Origin: Afipia sp.
Lineage (GTDB): Bacteria > Pseudomonadota > Alphaproteobacteria > Rhizobiales > Xanthobacteraceae
Reading direction: 5' to 3'
DNA: 64,000 nucleotides
Assembly: GCA_017308595.1 (NCBI GenBank)
Contig: JAFKER010000006.1
Span: forward strand, 1 to 64,000
In this document: piece after piece, positions 17,399 through 26,494 of the stretch
Numbering within the stretch: the first letter of the stretch is position 1
Layout of the letters: each line of letters begins with the position of its first letter
Program-made: the position numbers and the translations under genes
The notes under the pieces: model-generated
Database searches by the model: none
What the model saw: the letters and a program-made list of their open reading frames with translations, nothing else
Told to the model about the DNA's origin: nothing

Positions 17399-17580
17399 TG
17401 GAAAAGGCGCAGTCCAGACAAACCACCGCCAGTTTCCCGCCATTTGCACAAAAGGCAAAATCGCGGCGGACTGCGGCCGATAAGGCAACGCTATGGTGAG
17501 AGGCAAGCTTCGAGCCGCGCGTTGTCCACGCGCGCTCCGGAGATCGCAGCAAGCCGCCGGACCCGCCAGCGATGCAGCCG

Positions 17581-18453
17581 TCAGCTCGCGGCGAACACCT
17601 TCTGGCTGCGCATTCCCAATCCCGGCGCCAACGAGGGTGAGGACGTCCGCACAGGGTTCGGCGCGTACACACCGCGAAGATCAGGACACGCACGGTAAGC
17701 GTCGGTGAGGCCGATGACGGTTTCCGCCGCTCCCAGGAACAGATAGCCGTCCGGCTCGCTGACCCTCTGCATCCGTCCGAACACATCGATCTTGGTCGGC
17801 TGATCGAAATAGATCAGCACGTTGCGGCAGAAGATGATGTCGAAAATTCCGAGATGGGAGAAATCCTGCAGCAGATTAGCCTGCTGATAGCGGACCATGG
17901 CCCGGATGTCGGGATTGAGCTGCCAGACGTCGCCGACCTGCTTGAAGTGCTTCACCAGAAGCTGAATCGGCAGACCGCGCTGAACCTCAAACTGGGTGTA
18001 GATTCCGGCCTTCGCCTTCTCGAGGACTTCCAGCGACAGATCGGTTGCAACGATTTCGGCCCGCCAGCCAGCCGGCAGCATGTCCTTCAAGAGCATCGCC
18101 AGTGAATAGGGCTCCTGGCCCGTGGACGACGCCGCGCACCAGATGCGCAGGCTTTTCCGGTTGGCACGCGCCTTCAACAACTGAGGAAGAACCGTGTCGC
18201 GGACATGATCGAACGGCACTTTGTCGCGAAAGAAGAACGTCTCGTTCGTGGTCATCGCCTCGACCACATCAACAGTCAGCCGCTCGGCGCCGTTCTTGAT
18301 CTTCTGGACCAGTTCGCCAATGCCCGACATGCCACCCTTGCGGGCCAGCGGCAAAAGCCTGCTTTCGATCAGATACTGCTTGTCGGACGACAGCAGCAGC
18401 CCGGAGCGGTCCTTGAGAAGCTTGCGCAGATATTCGTAATCCAGTGGCGTCAC
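17581..18453 (-). CDS. cheR: Chemotaxis protein methyltransferase CheR
   Basis: CheR methylates glutamates of chemoreceptors with SAM, giving adaptation. The N-terminal helical domain starts [18 protein letters not shown]. The SAM-binding motif is [19 protein letters not shown], and [11 protein letters not shown] is the second methyltransferase motif. A long frame opens at 18681, but its first 76 residues overlap cheB and are low-complexity arginine-rich. The GTG at 18453 overlaps the cheB stop as GTGA and gives 290 aa, the family length. It is the last gene of the che run. Confidence 0.93.
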   Translation of the reverse strand: MTPLDYEYLRKLLKDRSGLLLSSDKQYLIESRLLPLARKGGMSGIGELVQKIKNGAERLTVDVVEAMTTNETFFFRDKVPFDHVRDTVLPQLLKARANRKSLRIWCAASSTGQEPYSLAMLLKDMLPAGWRAEIVATDLSLEVLEKAKAGIYTQFEVQRGLPIQLLVKHFKQVGDVWQLNPDIRAMVRYQQANLLQDFSHLGIFDIIFCRNVLIYFDQPTKIDVFGRMQRVSEPDGYLFLGAAETVIGLTDAYRACPDLRGVYAPNPVRTSSPSLAPGLGMRSQKVFAAS

Positions 18454-19625
18454 GCACGAACTCCTGAAAACACCCGAACAACCTTCGACGCGATCTGGTC
18501 GAGCGGCAGAACCGCCGCGCAGATACCGGCATTGGCCACAGCGCCGGGCATACCCCACACGACGCTGGTCGCCTCGTCCTGCGCAATGACATTGCCGCCG
18601 GCCGCGACAATGGCTTTGCCGCCTTGCGCGCCATCGGATCCCATACCCGTCAGCACCACGGCGAGAATTCCGGCCTGCCAAATCTCCGCAGCCGATAAAA
18701 ACAGCGGATCGACCGCGGGTTTACAGAAATTGACCTGCGGCCCGTCATCAAGGGCGATCACCGGACCCGCGGCGGAGCGCGCCACACGCATGTGACGGCC
18801 ACCTGGAGCCAGATAGATTGTTCCAGCCTTGATCGGCTCACCGTCAATCGCCTCGTGCGCAGGGCGCCCACTCGCACGCGTCAGATGCTCGGCGAGAATC
18901 GTCGTGAATGTCGGCGGCATATGCTGCGTAATCAGAACGGGATTCTGATCGATCACAGGGCCAATGCCCGCAACGAGATTCATCAATGCCTGTGGGCCGC
19001 CGGTGGATGATCCGATCAACAGCACACGCGGCACAACCGCCGTCAACGGCCGAACCATCAGCTTGGGCTGGGCACTCGGCGGCATGTTACCCGACGATGT
19101 GCGAGGCAATGGTGCACGCACGGCCGGCGTGGCCGGCGACAATGGAGGACTCGCAACGACAGCCGGACGGCGAAGCCGCGCGCCCAGATGGCGGATCTTT
19201 TCAATCAGATCGCGCTTGAAGATGTCGGCCGCCGACATCTCGCGCGTACTCTCCGGCTTCGGAATGTAGTCAGATGCACCGAGGGACAGCGCCTTGAAGC
19301 TGATCTCCGCGTTCCGGCGCGTCAACGTCGACGCCATGATGATGATGAGATTCGGCTTTTTCTCAAGCAGCAGAGGAAGAGCGGAAATGCCGTCCATATC
19401 CGGCATTTCAATATCGAGCACCACAACATCGGGATCGACCCGCACGACCTGATTGACCGCATCCAGCCCGGTCCGGATGGAAGCCGCGACGGTCAGATCG
19501 GATTCCGCTTCGATCCAGCGGGAGATCATCCCGCGAATAACCGCGGAATCATCAACCACCATCACGCGCAACGGCTCGTGCCGCTGTGCGGACGAGCCGG
19601 GTGGGGTCAGGACTGCAACACTCAT
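18450..19625 (-). CDS. cheB: Chemotaxis response regulator methylesterase CheB
   Basis: CheB removes methyl groups from chemoreceptors when phosphorylated by CheA. The N-terminal receiver has [12 protein letters not shown], phospho-acceptor Asp in [13 protein letters not shown] (about residue 71) and Lys in [10 protein letters not shown] proline/alanine linker of about 50 residues leads to the esterase domain, whose Ser-His-Asp set is seen in [20 protein letters not shown] and [11 protein letters not shown]. The ATG at 19625 ([10 protein letters not shown], 391 aa) is preferred over 19643 by family fit, though no strong ribosome-binding site separates them. It is coupled to cheR by GTGA. Confidence 0.94.
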   Translation of the reverse strand: MSVAVLTPPGSSAQRHEPLRVMVVDDSAVIRGMISRWIEAESDLTVAASIRTGLDAVNQVVRVDPDVVVLDIEMPDMDGISALPLLLEKKPNLIIIMASTLTRRNAEISFKALSLGASDYIPKPESTREMSAADIFKRDLIEKIRHLGARLRRPAVVASPPLSPATPAVRAPLPRTSSGNMPPSAQPKLMVRPLTAVVPRVLLIGSSTGGPQALMNLVAGIGPVIDQNPVLITQHMPPTFTTILAEHLTRASGRPAHEAIDGEPIKAGTIYLAPGGRHMRVARSAAGPVIALDDGPQVNFCKPAVDPLFLSAAEIWQAGILAVVLTGMGSDGAQGGKAIVAAGGNVIAQDEATSVVWGMPGAVANAGICAAVLPLDQIASKVVRVFSGVRA

Positions 19626-19710
19626 AAGACCAACTCTACGCAACCGAACACGAACAACTTACTCAACTCAGTCCGGATGCGGTCCCGCGAGGGCCGTTCC
19701 AGCGCAGAAG

Positions 19711-20076
19711 CTAGATCAGACCGACCTCATGAAATTTTGCCGTCACGATTTCCTTGTCGAACGGCTTCATGATGTACTCATTCGCGCCGGCGTGAAGTGC
19801 ACGGGCAATATGCGCGACATCGTTCTCGGTGGTGCAGAACACCACCTTGGGCCGATCGCCGCCCGGCGTCATACGCAGATTGCGCAGGAACTCATAGCCA
19901 TCCATGACAGGCATATTCCAGTCGAGCAGGACAGCGTCCGGCATACCGCGCTTGCAGACTTCCATGGCCTTTTCGCCGTCTTCAGCCTCGACGATCTGGA
20001 AATCCAGTCCTTCAAGAATGCGCCGCGCAACTTTCCGAATGACGCTCGAGTCGTCAACGATCAGACATGTTTTCAT
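19711..20076 (-). CDS. cheY: Chemotaxis response regulator CheY
   Basis: A stand-alone 121-aa receiver domain that, once phosphorylated by CheA, acts at the flagellar motor switch. It has IVDDSSVIRKVARRIL with the acidic pair, phospho-acceptor Asp in AVLLDWNMPVMDGYE, the Thr switch in VVFCTTEND, and Lys in EYIMKPFDKE. The ATG has GAGG upstream. It lies between cheW and cheB on the same strand, so it belongs to the che operon. Single-domain response regulators of this group can also serve CckA-type networks, but position favours chemotaxis. Confidence 0.93.
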   Translation of the reverse strand: MKTCLIVDDSSVIRKVARRILEGLDFQIVEAEDGEKAMEVCKRGMPDAVLLDWNMPVMDGYEFLRNLRMTPGGDRPKVVFCTTENDVAHIARALHAGANEYIMKPFDKEIVTAKFHEVGLI

Positions 20077-20147
20077 GTTAGCCTCGTTTTTCTCTGTTCC
20101 CGCGTGGGCCGCTGTTGCGGGACTTGTGCGTTACTTCCCAAATTTGT

Positions 20148-20624
20148 TCAGGCCGCCAGCATGGCCGGACTGATTTCCAGAACACGATCAACATCGAGAA
20201 CGACCATCAACTGGCCGTCGAGCCGATGCACACCGCCTGCCATCGTTGCCATGCGCGGATCGAGATTGACCGGGTTCACCTCGCGGCTGTCATCCGCCAG
20301 CTTGAGAACCTCTCCGATGCTGTCGATCAGCAGGCCATAGGACTCACCGCGAAGATCGACACCGACCGCCATTGGAGGCTTGCCGTCTTCGTTCTTCGGC
20401 AATCCGAGACGCGCACGCATATCGATTGCAGTCACGATCCGGCCGCGAAGGTTCAGAACGCCCGCGACATCGGCGGATGCCAGCGGCACCCGTGTCAGCC
20501 GCTCAGGCATGAACACGTCCTGAACGCGGGAAATCGGCAGGCCGAACAGCTGCCCGCCGATCATAGCGGTCACATACTCCGTGACCCCGCGGTCGGCGCT
20601 TTCAACATTTGCATCCATTTTCAT
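20148..20624 (-). CDS. cheW: Chemotaxis coupling protein CheW
   Basis: CheW bridges chemoreceptors and CheA in the signalling array. The 158-aa protein is one CheW domain: EYVTAMIGGQLFGLPISRV, then FMPERLTRVPLASADVAGVLNLRGRIVTAID (split here by its NLRG turn) and YGLLIDSIGEVLKL. The ATG lies only five bases after the cheA stop, so the two are translationally coupled. Cytosolic. Confidence 0.93.
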   Translation of the reverse strand: MKMDANVESADRGVTEYVTAMIGGQLFGLPISRVQDVFMPERLTRVPLASADVAGVLNLRGRIVTAIDMRARLGLPKNEDGKPPMAVGVDLRGESYGLLIDSIGEVLKLADDSREVNPVNLDPRMATMAGGVHRLDGQLMVVLDVDRVLEISPAMLAA

Positions 20625-20629
20625 GTTCC

Positions 20630-23329
20630 TTAAGCCGCCTGCTTGACGTCGGCGGTCTGCTCTTTCAACGCGGCGATCAGTCCGGGCCTGTCGAACTTCG
20701 CCACATAGTCGTGGAAGCCGGCCTGGCGGCCACGCTCGATGGCTGCGGCTGAGACAACCGACGAGAGCGCGATGATCGGCATCGATTCCATTTTACGGTC
20801 TGCGCGGATGGCTTCGGCGAACTCGAAGCCGTTCATTTCCGGCATTTCGATATCCGTCAGCACCACGTCGAACGAGTTACCGGACCGCAGGACGGCGAGA
20901 CCTTCCTGACCGTTCTGAGCCACCGTGACACGATAACCGGCAGCCTTGAGAACAGGAGCCAGCATGTTGCGGAAGAAGGCGGAATCATCGACCAGCAAAA
21001 CGGTCTGCGCTGTCGAAGACAACCGCATTTCCTTGCGGCTGAACCAGTCCGCGAACGCCATCGGGAGGAAATGCCCGACGTCGATCACTTCGGTCGCCTG
21101 TCCCTTGACCACGGCCGAACCCAGAACGCCTTCACGCGTGCTGGCCACTTCGATGCTCAACTGCTCTTCGACGATGTCGATGATCTCGTCGACCACGAGG
21201 CCCATCGAGCGGCCGTCGTCGGCGAACACCAGGATCGGCTGAACACCGCTTTCACGTATCGTCACACCTTCCATCTCGACCAGCGGCATAAGCTGCTCGC
21301 GGTACTGGACCATGTGACGGCCATTCGAGAGTTCGATCTTCTCGACAGCAATTTCTTCCAGTCGCGTGACCAGCGCCAGCGGCACGGCCTTGGGCTCCGA
21401 GGAGCCGGAACGGAACACCAGAAGCGAAGTGAGCTGGGCATCGGAGCTGGAGCGTGTCGCGACACTCTCATCCGCGATCTCGCTCTGGGACGCGGCTGCA
21501 GTGCCAAGCGACTGCGCAATGCCGTTCGGATCGATGATCATGATGACAGCACCGTCACCGAGGATGGTGTTGCCCGAGAACATGCCGATGTGACGCAGCT
21601 TGGTCGACATCGGCTTGACCACGATTTCCTCGGTGTGGAAAACGCCATCAACGACAATTCCGAACGTCTGGCTGCCAACCTGGGTAACCACGATGAAGCC
21701 GTTCTCCGGATCGATCGCCGCGCCGTCGTCGATCTTGAGCAGCTTCTTCAGGTGCATCAGCGGCAACAGCTTGTTACGCAGACGCAGAACCGGAGTGTCC
21801 TTGATCCGCTCGATGCGATGATCGGAATTGGAGCGCGCGCGCACCAGTTCGACCACCGACAGTTGCGGGATCGCGAAGCGATCGCCGGCGGCTTCCACGA
21901 TCAGCGCGGACACGATCGCCAGCGTCAGAGGAATCTTGATGGTGAAGCTCGAACCTTCGCCCGGCACCGACTTGACGTCGATGGTGCCGCCGATCTGGTC
22001 GATGTTGGTGCGGACCACATCCATACCTACGCCGCGGCCCGACACGCTCGTGACAGCGGCGGCAGTGGAGAAGCCCGGTGCAAAGATGAACTTGTGGATC
22101 TGAGCCTCGGTCATCTTTTCGACGTCGGCTTCGGTGACCAGGCCGTTCTGTACGGCCTTCTGCTTGATACGCTCGGTATTTAGGCCACGGCCGTTATCGG
22201 CGATGCGGATAATGATATGGCCGCCCTCGTGATAGGCGGAAACGCGGATCGTACCTTGCTCCGGCTTGCCGGCGGCAACACGATCAGCCGTCGACTCCAG
22301 ACCATGGTCGGCCGAGTTGCGGACCATGTGGGTGAGCGGATCCTTGATCAGATCGAGCACCTGACGGTCGAGTTCGGTGTCGGCGCCATGCATTTCAAGT
22401 TCGATCTGCTTGCCAAGTTCGCTCGACAGGTCGCGAACAATACGCGGCAGCTTCTGCCAGGCATTGCCGATAGGCTGCATGCGCGTCTTCATGACGCCTT
22501 CCTGCAGCTCCGCAGTGACGTTGGAGAGGCGCTGCAGCGGCACCTTGAATTCGGAGTCCTCGTTGCGGCGGCTGATCTCCAGCAACTGATTGCGGGTCAG
22601 CACCAGTTCGGACACCATCGTCATCAGGTGTTCGAGGGTATCAACGTTCACGCGAATCGACTGGTTCGCGATCTTGTCGCTTTCGGTGGTTTCGTTTTCG
22701 ATCACCGGCTTCTTGGCGCTCGGCTTCGCTGCGGACTTCGGAGCCTCTGCCTTCGGTGCAGGCTGTTCGGCAGGTACGATCGACGGCGAAGCAACTTCGG
22801 TCTCGGTTTCACGGAAGGCACGCTCAAGCTCATCAAGCGAAACTTCGCCCGGGCGCAGTTCGCGTTCGAGCGTCTGCGCAATCAGAGTGCCCGTGGTCTG
22901 CGGAGCTTCAACGGCAGGCGCCGGAACGGACGCGGAAGCCTCCATCGCGGCGATACCTTGCTCGACCATCTGCTCGAGCGCACCGATCAGATCGCCGTCG
23001 GAGCCTTCCGGCTCGGCTTCGGTCGCTTCAAGCTCGCCGAGAATTTCCTTGATGCGGTCGATGGTGCTCAGGATCAGCGTGACGGCGCCGCCGGTCACCG
23101 GCATGCCGTCGCGAAATTTACCCATCAGCGTCTCGGCTGCATGGGCCAGCGCTTCCAGCCGCGGCAGTCCGAGAAAGCCGCACGTTCCCTTGATGGTATG
23201 GACCAGCCGGAAAATGTTATCGAGAATTTTCGCGTTGTTCGGATCCTGCTCGAACCGCACCAACTGGTTATCGACCGTGTCGAGACTCTCGTTGGTTTCG
23301 GTCAAAAATTCCCGCAGCAAATCGTCCAT
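20630..23329 (-). CDS. cheA: Hybrid chemotaxis histidine kinase CheA with C-terminal receiver
   Basis: CheA is the central chemotaxis kinase. Domains in order: Hpt (about 1-105) with the phospho-His in LVHTIKGTCGFLG; a long proline/alanine/glutamate linker (P2-like, 105-205); a dimerisation helix pair; an ATPase domain with HMVRNSADHG, IADNGRGLN and GRGVGMDVV; CheW-like P5 (about 510-640), apparently followed by a second CheW-like segment up to about 765; and a receiver (about 775-890) with VLLVDDSAFFRNML, Asp in VVLTDIEMPEMNG, and Lys in HDYVAKFDRPG. At 899 aa it is longer than E. coli CheA because of the extra segment and the receiver, which may act as a phosphate sink. First che gene, following chpT. 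Confidence 0.93.
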   Translation of the reverse strand: MDDLLREFLTETNESLDTVDNQLVRFEQDPNNAKILDNIFRLVHTIKGTCGFLGLPRLEALAHAAETLMGKFRDGMPVTGGAVTLILSTIDRIKEILGELEATEAEPEGSDGDLIGALEQMVEQGIAAMEASASVPAPAVEAPQTTGTLIAQTLERELRPGEVSLDELERAFRETETEVASPSIVPAEQPAPKAEAPKSAAKPSAKKPVIENETTESDKIANQSIRVNVDTLEHLMTMVSELVLTRNQLLEISRRNEDSEFKVPLQRLSNVTAELQEGVMKTRMQPIGNAWQKLPRIVRDLSSELGKQIELEMHGADTELDRQVLDLIKDPLTHMVRNSADHGLESTADRVAAGKPEQGTIRVSAYHEGGHIIIRIADNGRGLNTERIKQKAVQNGLVTEADVEKMTEAQIHKFIFAPGFSTAAAVTSVSGRGVGMDVVRTNIDQIGGTIDVKSVPGEGSSFTIKIPLTLAIVSALIVEAAGDRFAIPQLSVVELVRARSNSDHRIERIKDTPVLRLRNKLLPLMHLKKLLKIDDGAAIDPENGFIVVTQVGSQTFGIVVDGVFHTEEIVVKPMSTKLRHIGMFSGNTILGDGAVIMIIDPNGIAQSLGTAAASQSEIADESVATRSSSDAQLTSLLVFRSGSSEPKAVPLALVTRLEEIAVEKIELSNGRHMVQYREQLMPLVEMEGVTIRESGVQPILVFADDGRSMGLVVDEIIDIVEEQLSIEVASTREGVLGSAVVKGQATEVIDVGHFLPMAFADWFSRKEMRLSSTAQTVLLVDDSAFFRNMLAPVLKAAGYRVTVAQNGQEGLAVLRSGNSFDVVLTDIEMPEMNGFEFAEAIRADRKMESMPIIALSSVVSAAAIERGRQAGFHDYVAKFDRPGLIAALKEQTADVKQAA

Positions 23330-23503
23330 GTAACCGGCCTTCTGGCAATGGAAGCGTCATGATCGCGCCCCCCAGATTCCGGCTAGTGTCGGTGCAAAGC
23401 GTTTAATAATGGTTGCGCAACCAGAAAAGAACGCGCTGAACAAACGGATAACGCGGCCGCGCGGCGTCCGCAGCCATCTCATTAAGAGTTTATGAAGATG
23501 CGA

Positions 23504-24151
23504 TCAGGATGCGGTGACGGTGACCGCGTCCGGTTCTGCGGTAAGCGAAACCGTCAGCCCGCAAGCCTGCGCCAGCAGCGCCGTGTAATACGGCTGAACC
23601 GCATGTGCGGAGACCGATCCCGCATTGTCGAGATTCAACTGCGCTGCAACATTCTGCGGCTCGCGTGCGTTGGTGCCCGCGGCGCGCAGACGGAATCCCA
23701 TCGTGTCACCCTCACCGATCGGATCAACGGTCAGTTCGCCGCCGCGCGGAATGGCCTGCTGTGCGATCACGAACATATTCAGCAACAGTTTGACGCGGTT
23801 CTTCGCCATCAGGACGTGCGGCAGATTCCACGTGATTTTCGTCTTCTCGTCCTCGAGATGATTGCGGGTCATCTTCTGGGCTTCGCCGAGATCGATCTGC
23901 GAGCCTGCGGACCCCGCGGCCCCATAGGCGATGCGGCAGAACTGCAGGCGCGCCGAGGTCGATTTCGCGCTCTTGCGGATCAGGTCGAGTGCGAACTCCT
24001 TGTCATCTTCCTTGTTGCTGCTGTCGAACACTTCAAGGCCGTTGACGATCGCGCCCACCGGGTTGATGAGATCGTGGCAGACACGCGAGCACATCAGCGC
24101 CGCGAGTTCGAGCGCATCGGGTGTAGGACCGGAAGTAGGCGTGTCAGACAT
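23504..24151 (-). CDS. chpT: Histidine phosphotransferase ChpT
   Basis: ChpT passes phosphate from the hybrid kinase CckA to CtrA and CpdR in the alphaproteobacterial cell-cycle relay. The 215-aa protein has the DHp-like start ALMCSRVCHDLINPVGAI with the phospho-His at residue 26. A degenerate ATPase-like domain follows (KNRVKLLLNMFVIAQQAIPRGG) that does not bind ATP in known members. It is the first gene of a same-strand run chpT-cheA-cheW-cheY-cheB-cheR, with 174 bp to cheA. ctrA is about 6 kb away. Confidence 0.93.
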   Translation of the reverse strand: MSDTPTSGPTPDALELAALMCSRVCHDLINPVGAIVNGLEVFDSSNKEDDKEFALDLIRKSAKSTSARLQFCRIAYGAAGSAGSQIDLGEAQKMTRNHLEDEKTKITWNLPHVLMAKNRVKLLLNMFVIAQQAIPRGGELTVDPIGEGDTMGFRLRAAGTNAREPQNVAAQLNLDNAGSVSAHAVQPYYTALLAQACGLTVSLTAEPDAVTVTAS

Positions 24152-24324
24152 AGAATTCCTCGGATTTCAGTGGTTTTTCCGCGATTTCCTGTGATCATGC
24201 GCTGACGACGAGCCGCATCGTGCTGACGCGGCGAATCACGCATGCTTTATGGTTTGATACACTGCGGTCGGGCTCACGGCCACCGAAGCGAGACCACCGA
24301 CCACAGCGGATTGAAGGCTGACCG

Positions 24325-25149
24325 ATGACCACGACTGCACTCGACCGCGATGCCGCGGCCCGCCTGATGGAGCCGCTGACAGACATCGTCGTGCAGGCGG
24401 GTGCTGCAATTCTCGCGGTGACCCGTTCCACCATGCAGGTCACCGGCAAATCCGACGGCTCTCCCGTCACCGAAGCGGATATGGCGGCCCACCACATCAT
24501 CTCAGAGGGGTTGGCGAAACTCGTGCCGGAGATTCCGGCACTGTCCGAGGAGCGCACCGATCTGGCCGCGCGGCCCTATAAGGACAGCTTTTTCCTGGTC
24601 GATCCGCTGGACGGCACCAAGGAATTCGTCGCGGGCCGTGACGAATATACCGTCAACGTCGCGCTCATCACCCATGGCCAGCCATTGCTCGGCATCATCG
24701 CGGCACCCGCGCTGGGCGTGGTCTGGCGCGGGCTTGTGGGGAAGGGTTCGGAACGGCTGATTGTGACCAAGGACGGCAAAGCCCGCTCCGGCCAGCCCAT
24801 CCACACCCGCCGCCACCCCGGTCCCGGCGGGGCGTGGATTGTGGCCGTGAGCCGTTCTCATGGCGACGAGCGAACCGAGGCCTTTATCGCAGACCGGCCC
24901 GGAGCGATCAGGCAAGCCCTTGGTTCGGCAGTCAAATTCGGCCGCATCGCTGAGGGGGGCGCCGATATCTATCCCCGGCTGTCCCCGACGTCAGAATGGG
25001 ATGTCGCCGCCGGTCATGCGGTCGTGACGGCAGCGGGCGGGAAAATTACCGACAGCAAGGGCGCCGACCTTTGTTTCGGGGAAGCCCGCGAGGACTTTCT
25101 GGTCCCTGAATTCATCGCCTGGGGTGACCCGGCGGTCGCCGGTCAATAG
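24325..25149 (+). CDS. cysQ: 3'(2'),5'-bisphosphate nucleotidase CysQ
   Basis: CysQ hydrolyses 3'-phosphoadenosine 5'-phosphate to AMP, relieving inhibition during sulfate assimilation. It is an inositol-monophosphatase-fold metal enzyme: the metal motifs are LSEERTD, FFLVDPLDGTKEFV and SEWDVAAGHAVV, with GSPVTEADMAAH upstream. The 274-aa length is normal. It is divergent from chpT, and its last seven bases overlap the end of the YHS-domain gene on the other strand, so the two genes are convergent. No sulfur genes are nearby. Confidence 0.92.
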   Translation: MTTTALDRDAAARLMEPLTDIVVQAGAAILAVTRSTMQVTGKSDGSPVTEADMAAHHIISEGLAKLVPEIPALSEERTDLAARPYKDSFFLVDPLDGTKEFVAGRDEYTVNVALITHGQPLLGIIAAPALGVVWRGLVGKGSERLIVTKDGKARSGQPIHTRRHPGPGGAWIVAVSRSHGDERTEAFIADRPGAIRQALGSAVKFGRIAEGGADIYPRLSPTSEWDVAAGHAVVTAAGGKITDSKGADLCFGEAREDFLVPEFIAWGDPAVAGQ

Positions 25150-25652
25150 TTCGACAGCGTTTCGACAAGAGCCGGCCACTGGCCGTCAGCGCGCCTGGCG
25201 ATGCCCTCGGCATCGGCCGCGAAAGCCGAGCGGTTCTCTTCACGGCTGAAAAGATACAGGCGTTCGCCCGAAATCAGCCACAACTGCGCGCGTCCGGCGA
25301 TGACTTTGCCATTTGATACATCGACCGGATCGTACCCGCCGAACCGGGGTCCGTAGATATCCGGATGTGCCAGGAACACCGCCCGGTTGGCCTCGTTGCG
25401 GAAGCGCCAGACCGCACCGCCTGCCGAGGCTTCAATCCCGGCTTCCCCCTTGGCGGGCTCGGCATCGGTGAAATAGGCCACGGGGTCGAAGCCGTCGATG
25501 GCAAGACCGCTATAGCGGTTTACGACGACGCGCTCGGTCACCGCCGCCCACGCCGAAACAGCCGGCCCGGCCATGCCGATAGCCACCGCCAAGACCGTAA
25601 CAGGGGCGATTCTAAGGTAGCGCCCTTTATTTTCCTGCCGCCGTGCCGTCAT
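25143..25652 (-). CDS. Exported YHS-domain protein
   Basis: The 169-aa protein has an N-terminal signal-like segment (LRIAPVTVLAVAIGMAG, about 13-30, with SAWA before the cut). A YHS-family core follows: YSGLAIDGFDPVAYFT, then AVWRFRNEANRAVFLAHPD and PRFGGYDPV. Such YHS domains are thought to bind metals or small ligands in the periplasm. Here the classical cysteine is absent. It is convergent with cysQ and divergent from eipA. The biological role is unknown. Confidence 0.78.
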   Translation of the reverse strand: MTARRQENKGRYLRIAPVTVLAVAIGMAGPAVSAWAAVTERVVVNRYSGLAIDGFDPVAYFTDAEPAKGEAGIEASAGGAVWRFRNEANRAVFLAHPDIYGPRFGGYDPVDVSNGKVIAGRAQLWLISGERLYLFSREENRSAFAADAEGIARRADGQWPALVETLSNY

Positions 25653-25774
25653 AGTTGGTGCTGATAAACAATCGAGTCGGGGACGTGGGACCGCAGCCTA
25701 TGCCATTGCTTGTCAGCAAGGCGTTAAGCGATGGCCATGAAACTCGGCCAATCGGTGGTCCAAGGGGTTCTTTC

Positions 25775-26347
25775 ATGACCTTTGCTTTGCGCATCGCGGC
25801 GCTGGTGTTTGCAGCGACGATTTCCCTGGCCATGCCGGCCTCGGCTCAGCAGCGAGCTTCCGGCAACAGCTATGGTCCGGACGAGCTGGTCGGCGCTGGT
25901 CACCGGTTCTTCGGCAGCGTGTCGCGCGGACTGGCATCGGTCATCGAGCGCGCGGTCAGCCAGTGGGGTCTCCCGAATGGCTATGTCCTCGGTGAGGAAG
26001 GCAGCGGCGCATTCGTGGCCGGGCTGCGCTACGGCGAAGGCACGCTCTACACCAAGAATGCCGGCGACCTGCGGGTTTACTGGCAAGGTCCGTCAGTCGG
26101 CTTCGACTGGGGCGGCGACGGCGCGCGCACCATGGTGCTGGTCTATAACCTGCCTGCCACTGATGCGATCTATCAGCGCTTCGCCGGCATCGACGGATCG
26201 GCCTACATCATCGGCGGCTTCGGCATGACCGCGTTGACCGCCAACGGCATCGTGCTGGTCCCGATCCGCTCCGGCGTCGGCCTCCGCCTCGGCGCCAATA
26301 TCGGCTACCTGAAGTTCACACCCCGGGCGACCTGGAACCCGTTCTGA
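25775..26347 (+). CDS. eipA: Envelope integrity protein EipA (DUF1134)
   Basis: DUF1134 proteins are exported periplasmic beta-barrel-like proteins; EipA is known in Brucella to protect the cell envelope and aid virulence. The frame opens at 25655, but MTFALRIAALVFAATISLAM at 25775 is a clear signal peptide with ASAQQ at the cut, giving 190 aa. Family signature stretches: NGYVLGEEGSGAFVAGLRYG, GFDWGGDGARTMVLVYNLP, and the ending GYLKFTPRATWNPF. It stands alone between the YHS gene and the coiled-coil gene. Confidence 0.9.
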   Translation: MTFALRIAALVFAATISLAMPASAQQRASGNSYGPDELVGAGHRFFGSVSRGLASVIERAVSQWGLPNGYVLGEEGSGAFVAGLRYGEGTLYTKNAGDLRVYWQGPSVGFDWGGDGARTMVLVYNLPATDAIYQRFAGIDGSAYIIGGFGMTALTANGIVLVPIRSGVGLRLGANIGYLKFTPRATWNPF

Positions 26348-26494
26348 CGGTTTCATGACGGCCTGAGGAGCTTTTCCCCGCACCCCTGCGCGGGAGCGTT
26401 CGGATTCACGTTAACGCATGGTCCAGCTAGCTTTTTCCCGGCCTGCCGTGGCATGGTGAAAAGGTAAATAATTTCTCACGCAGGGGTCACGCAG

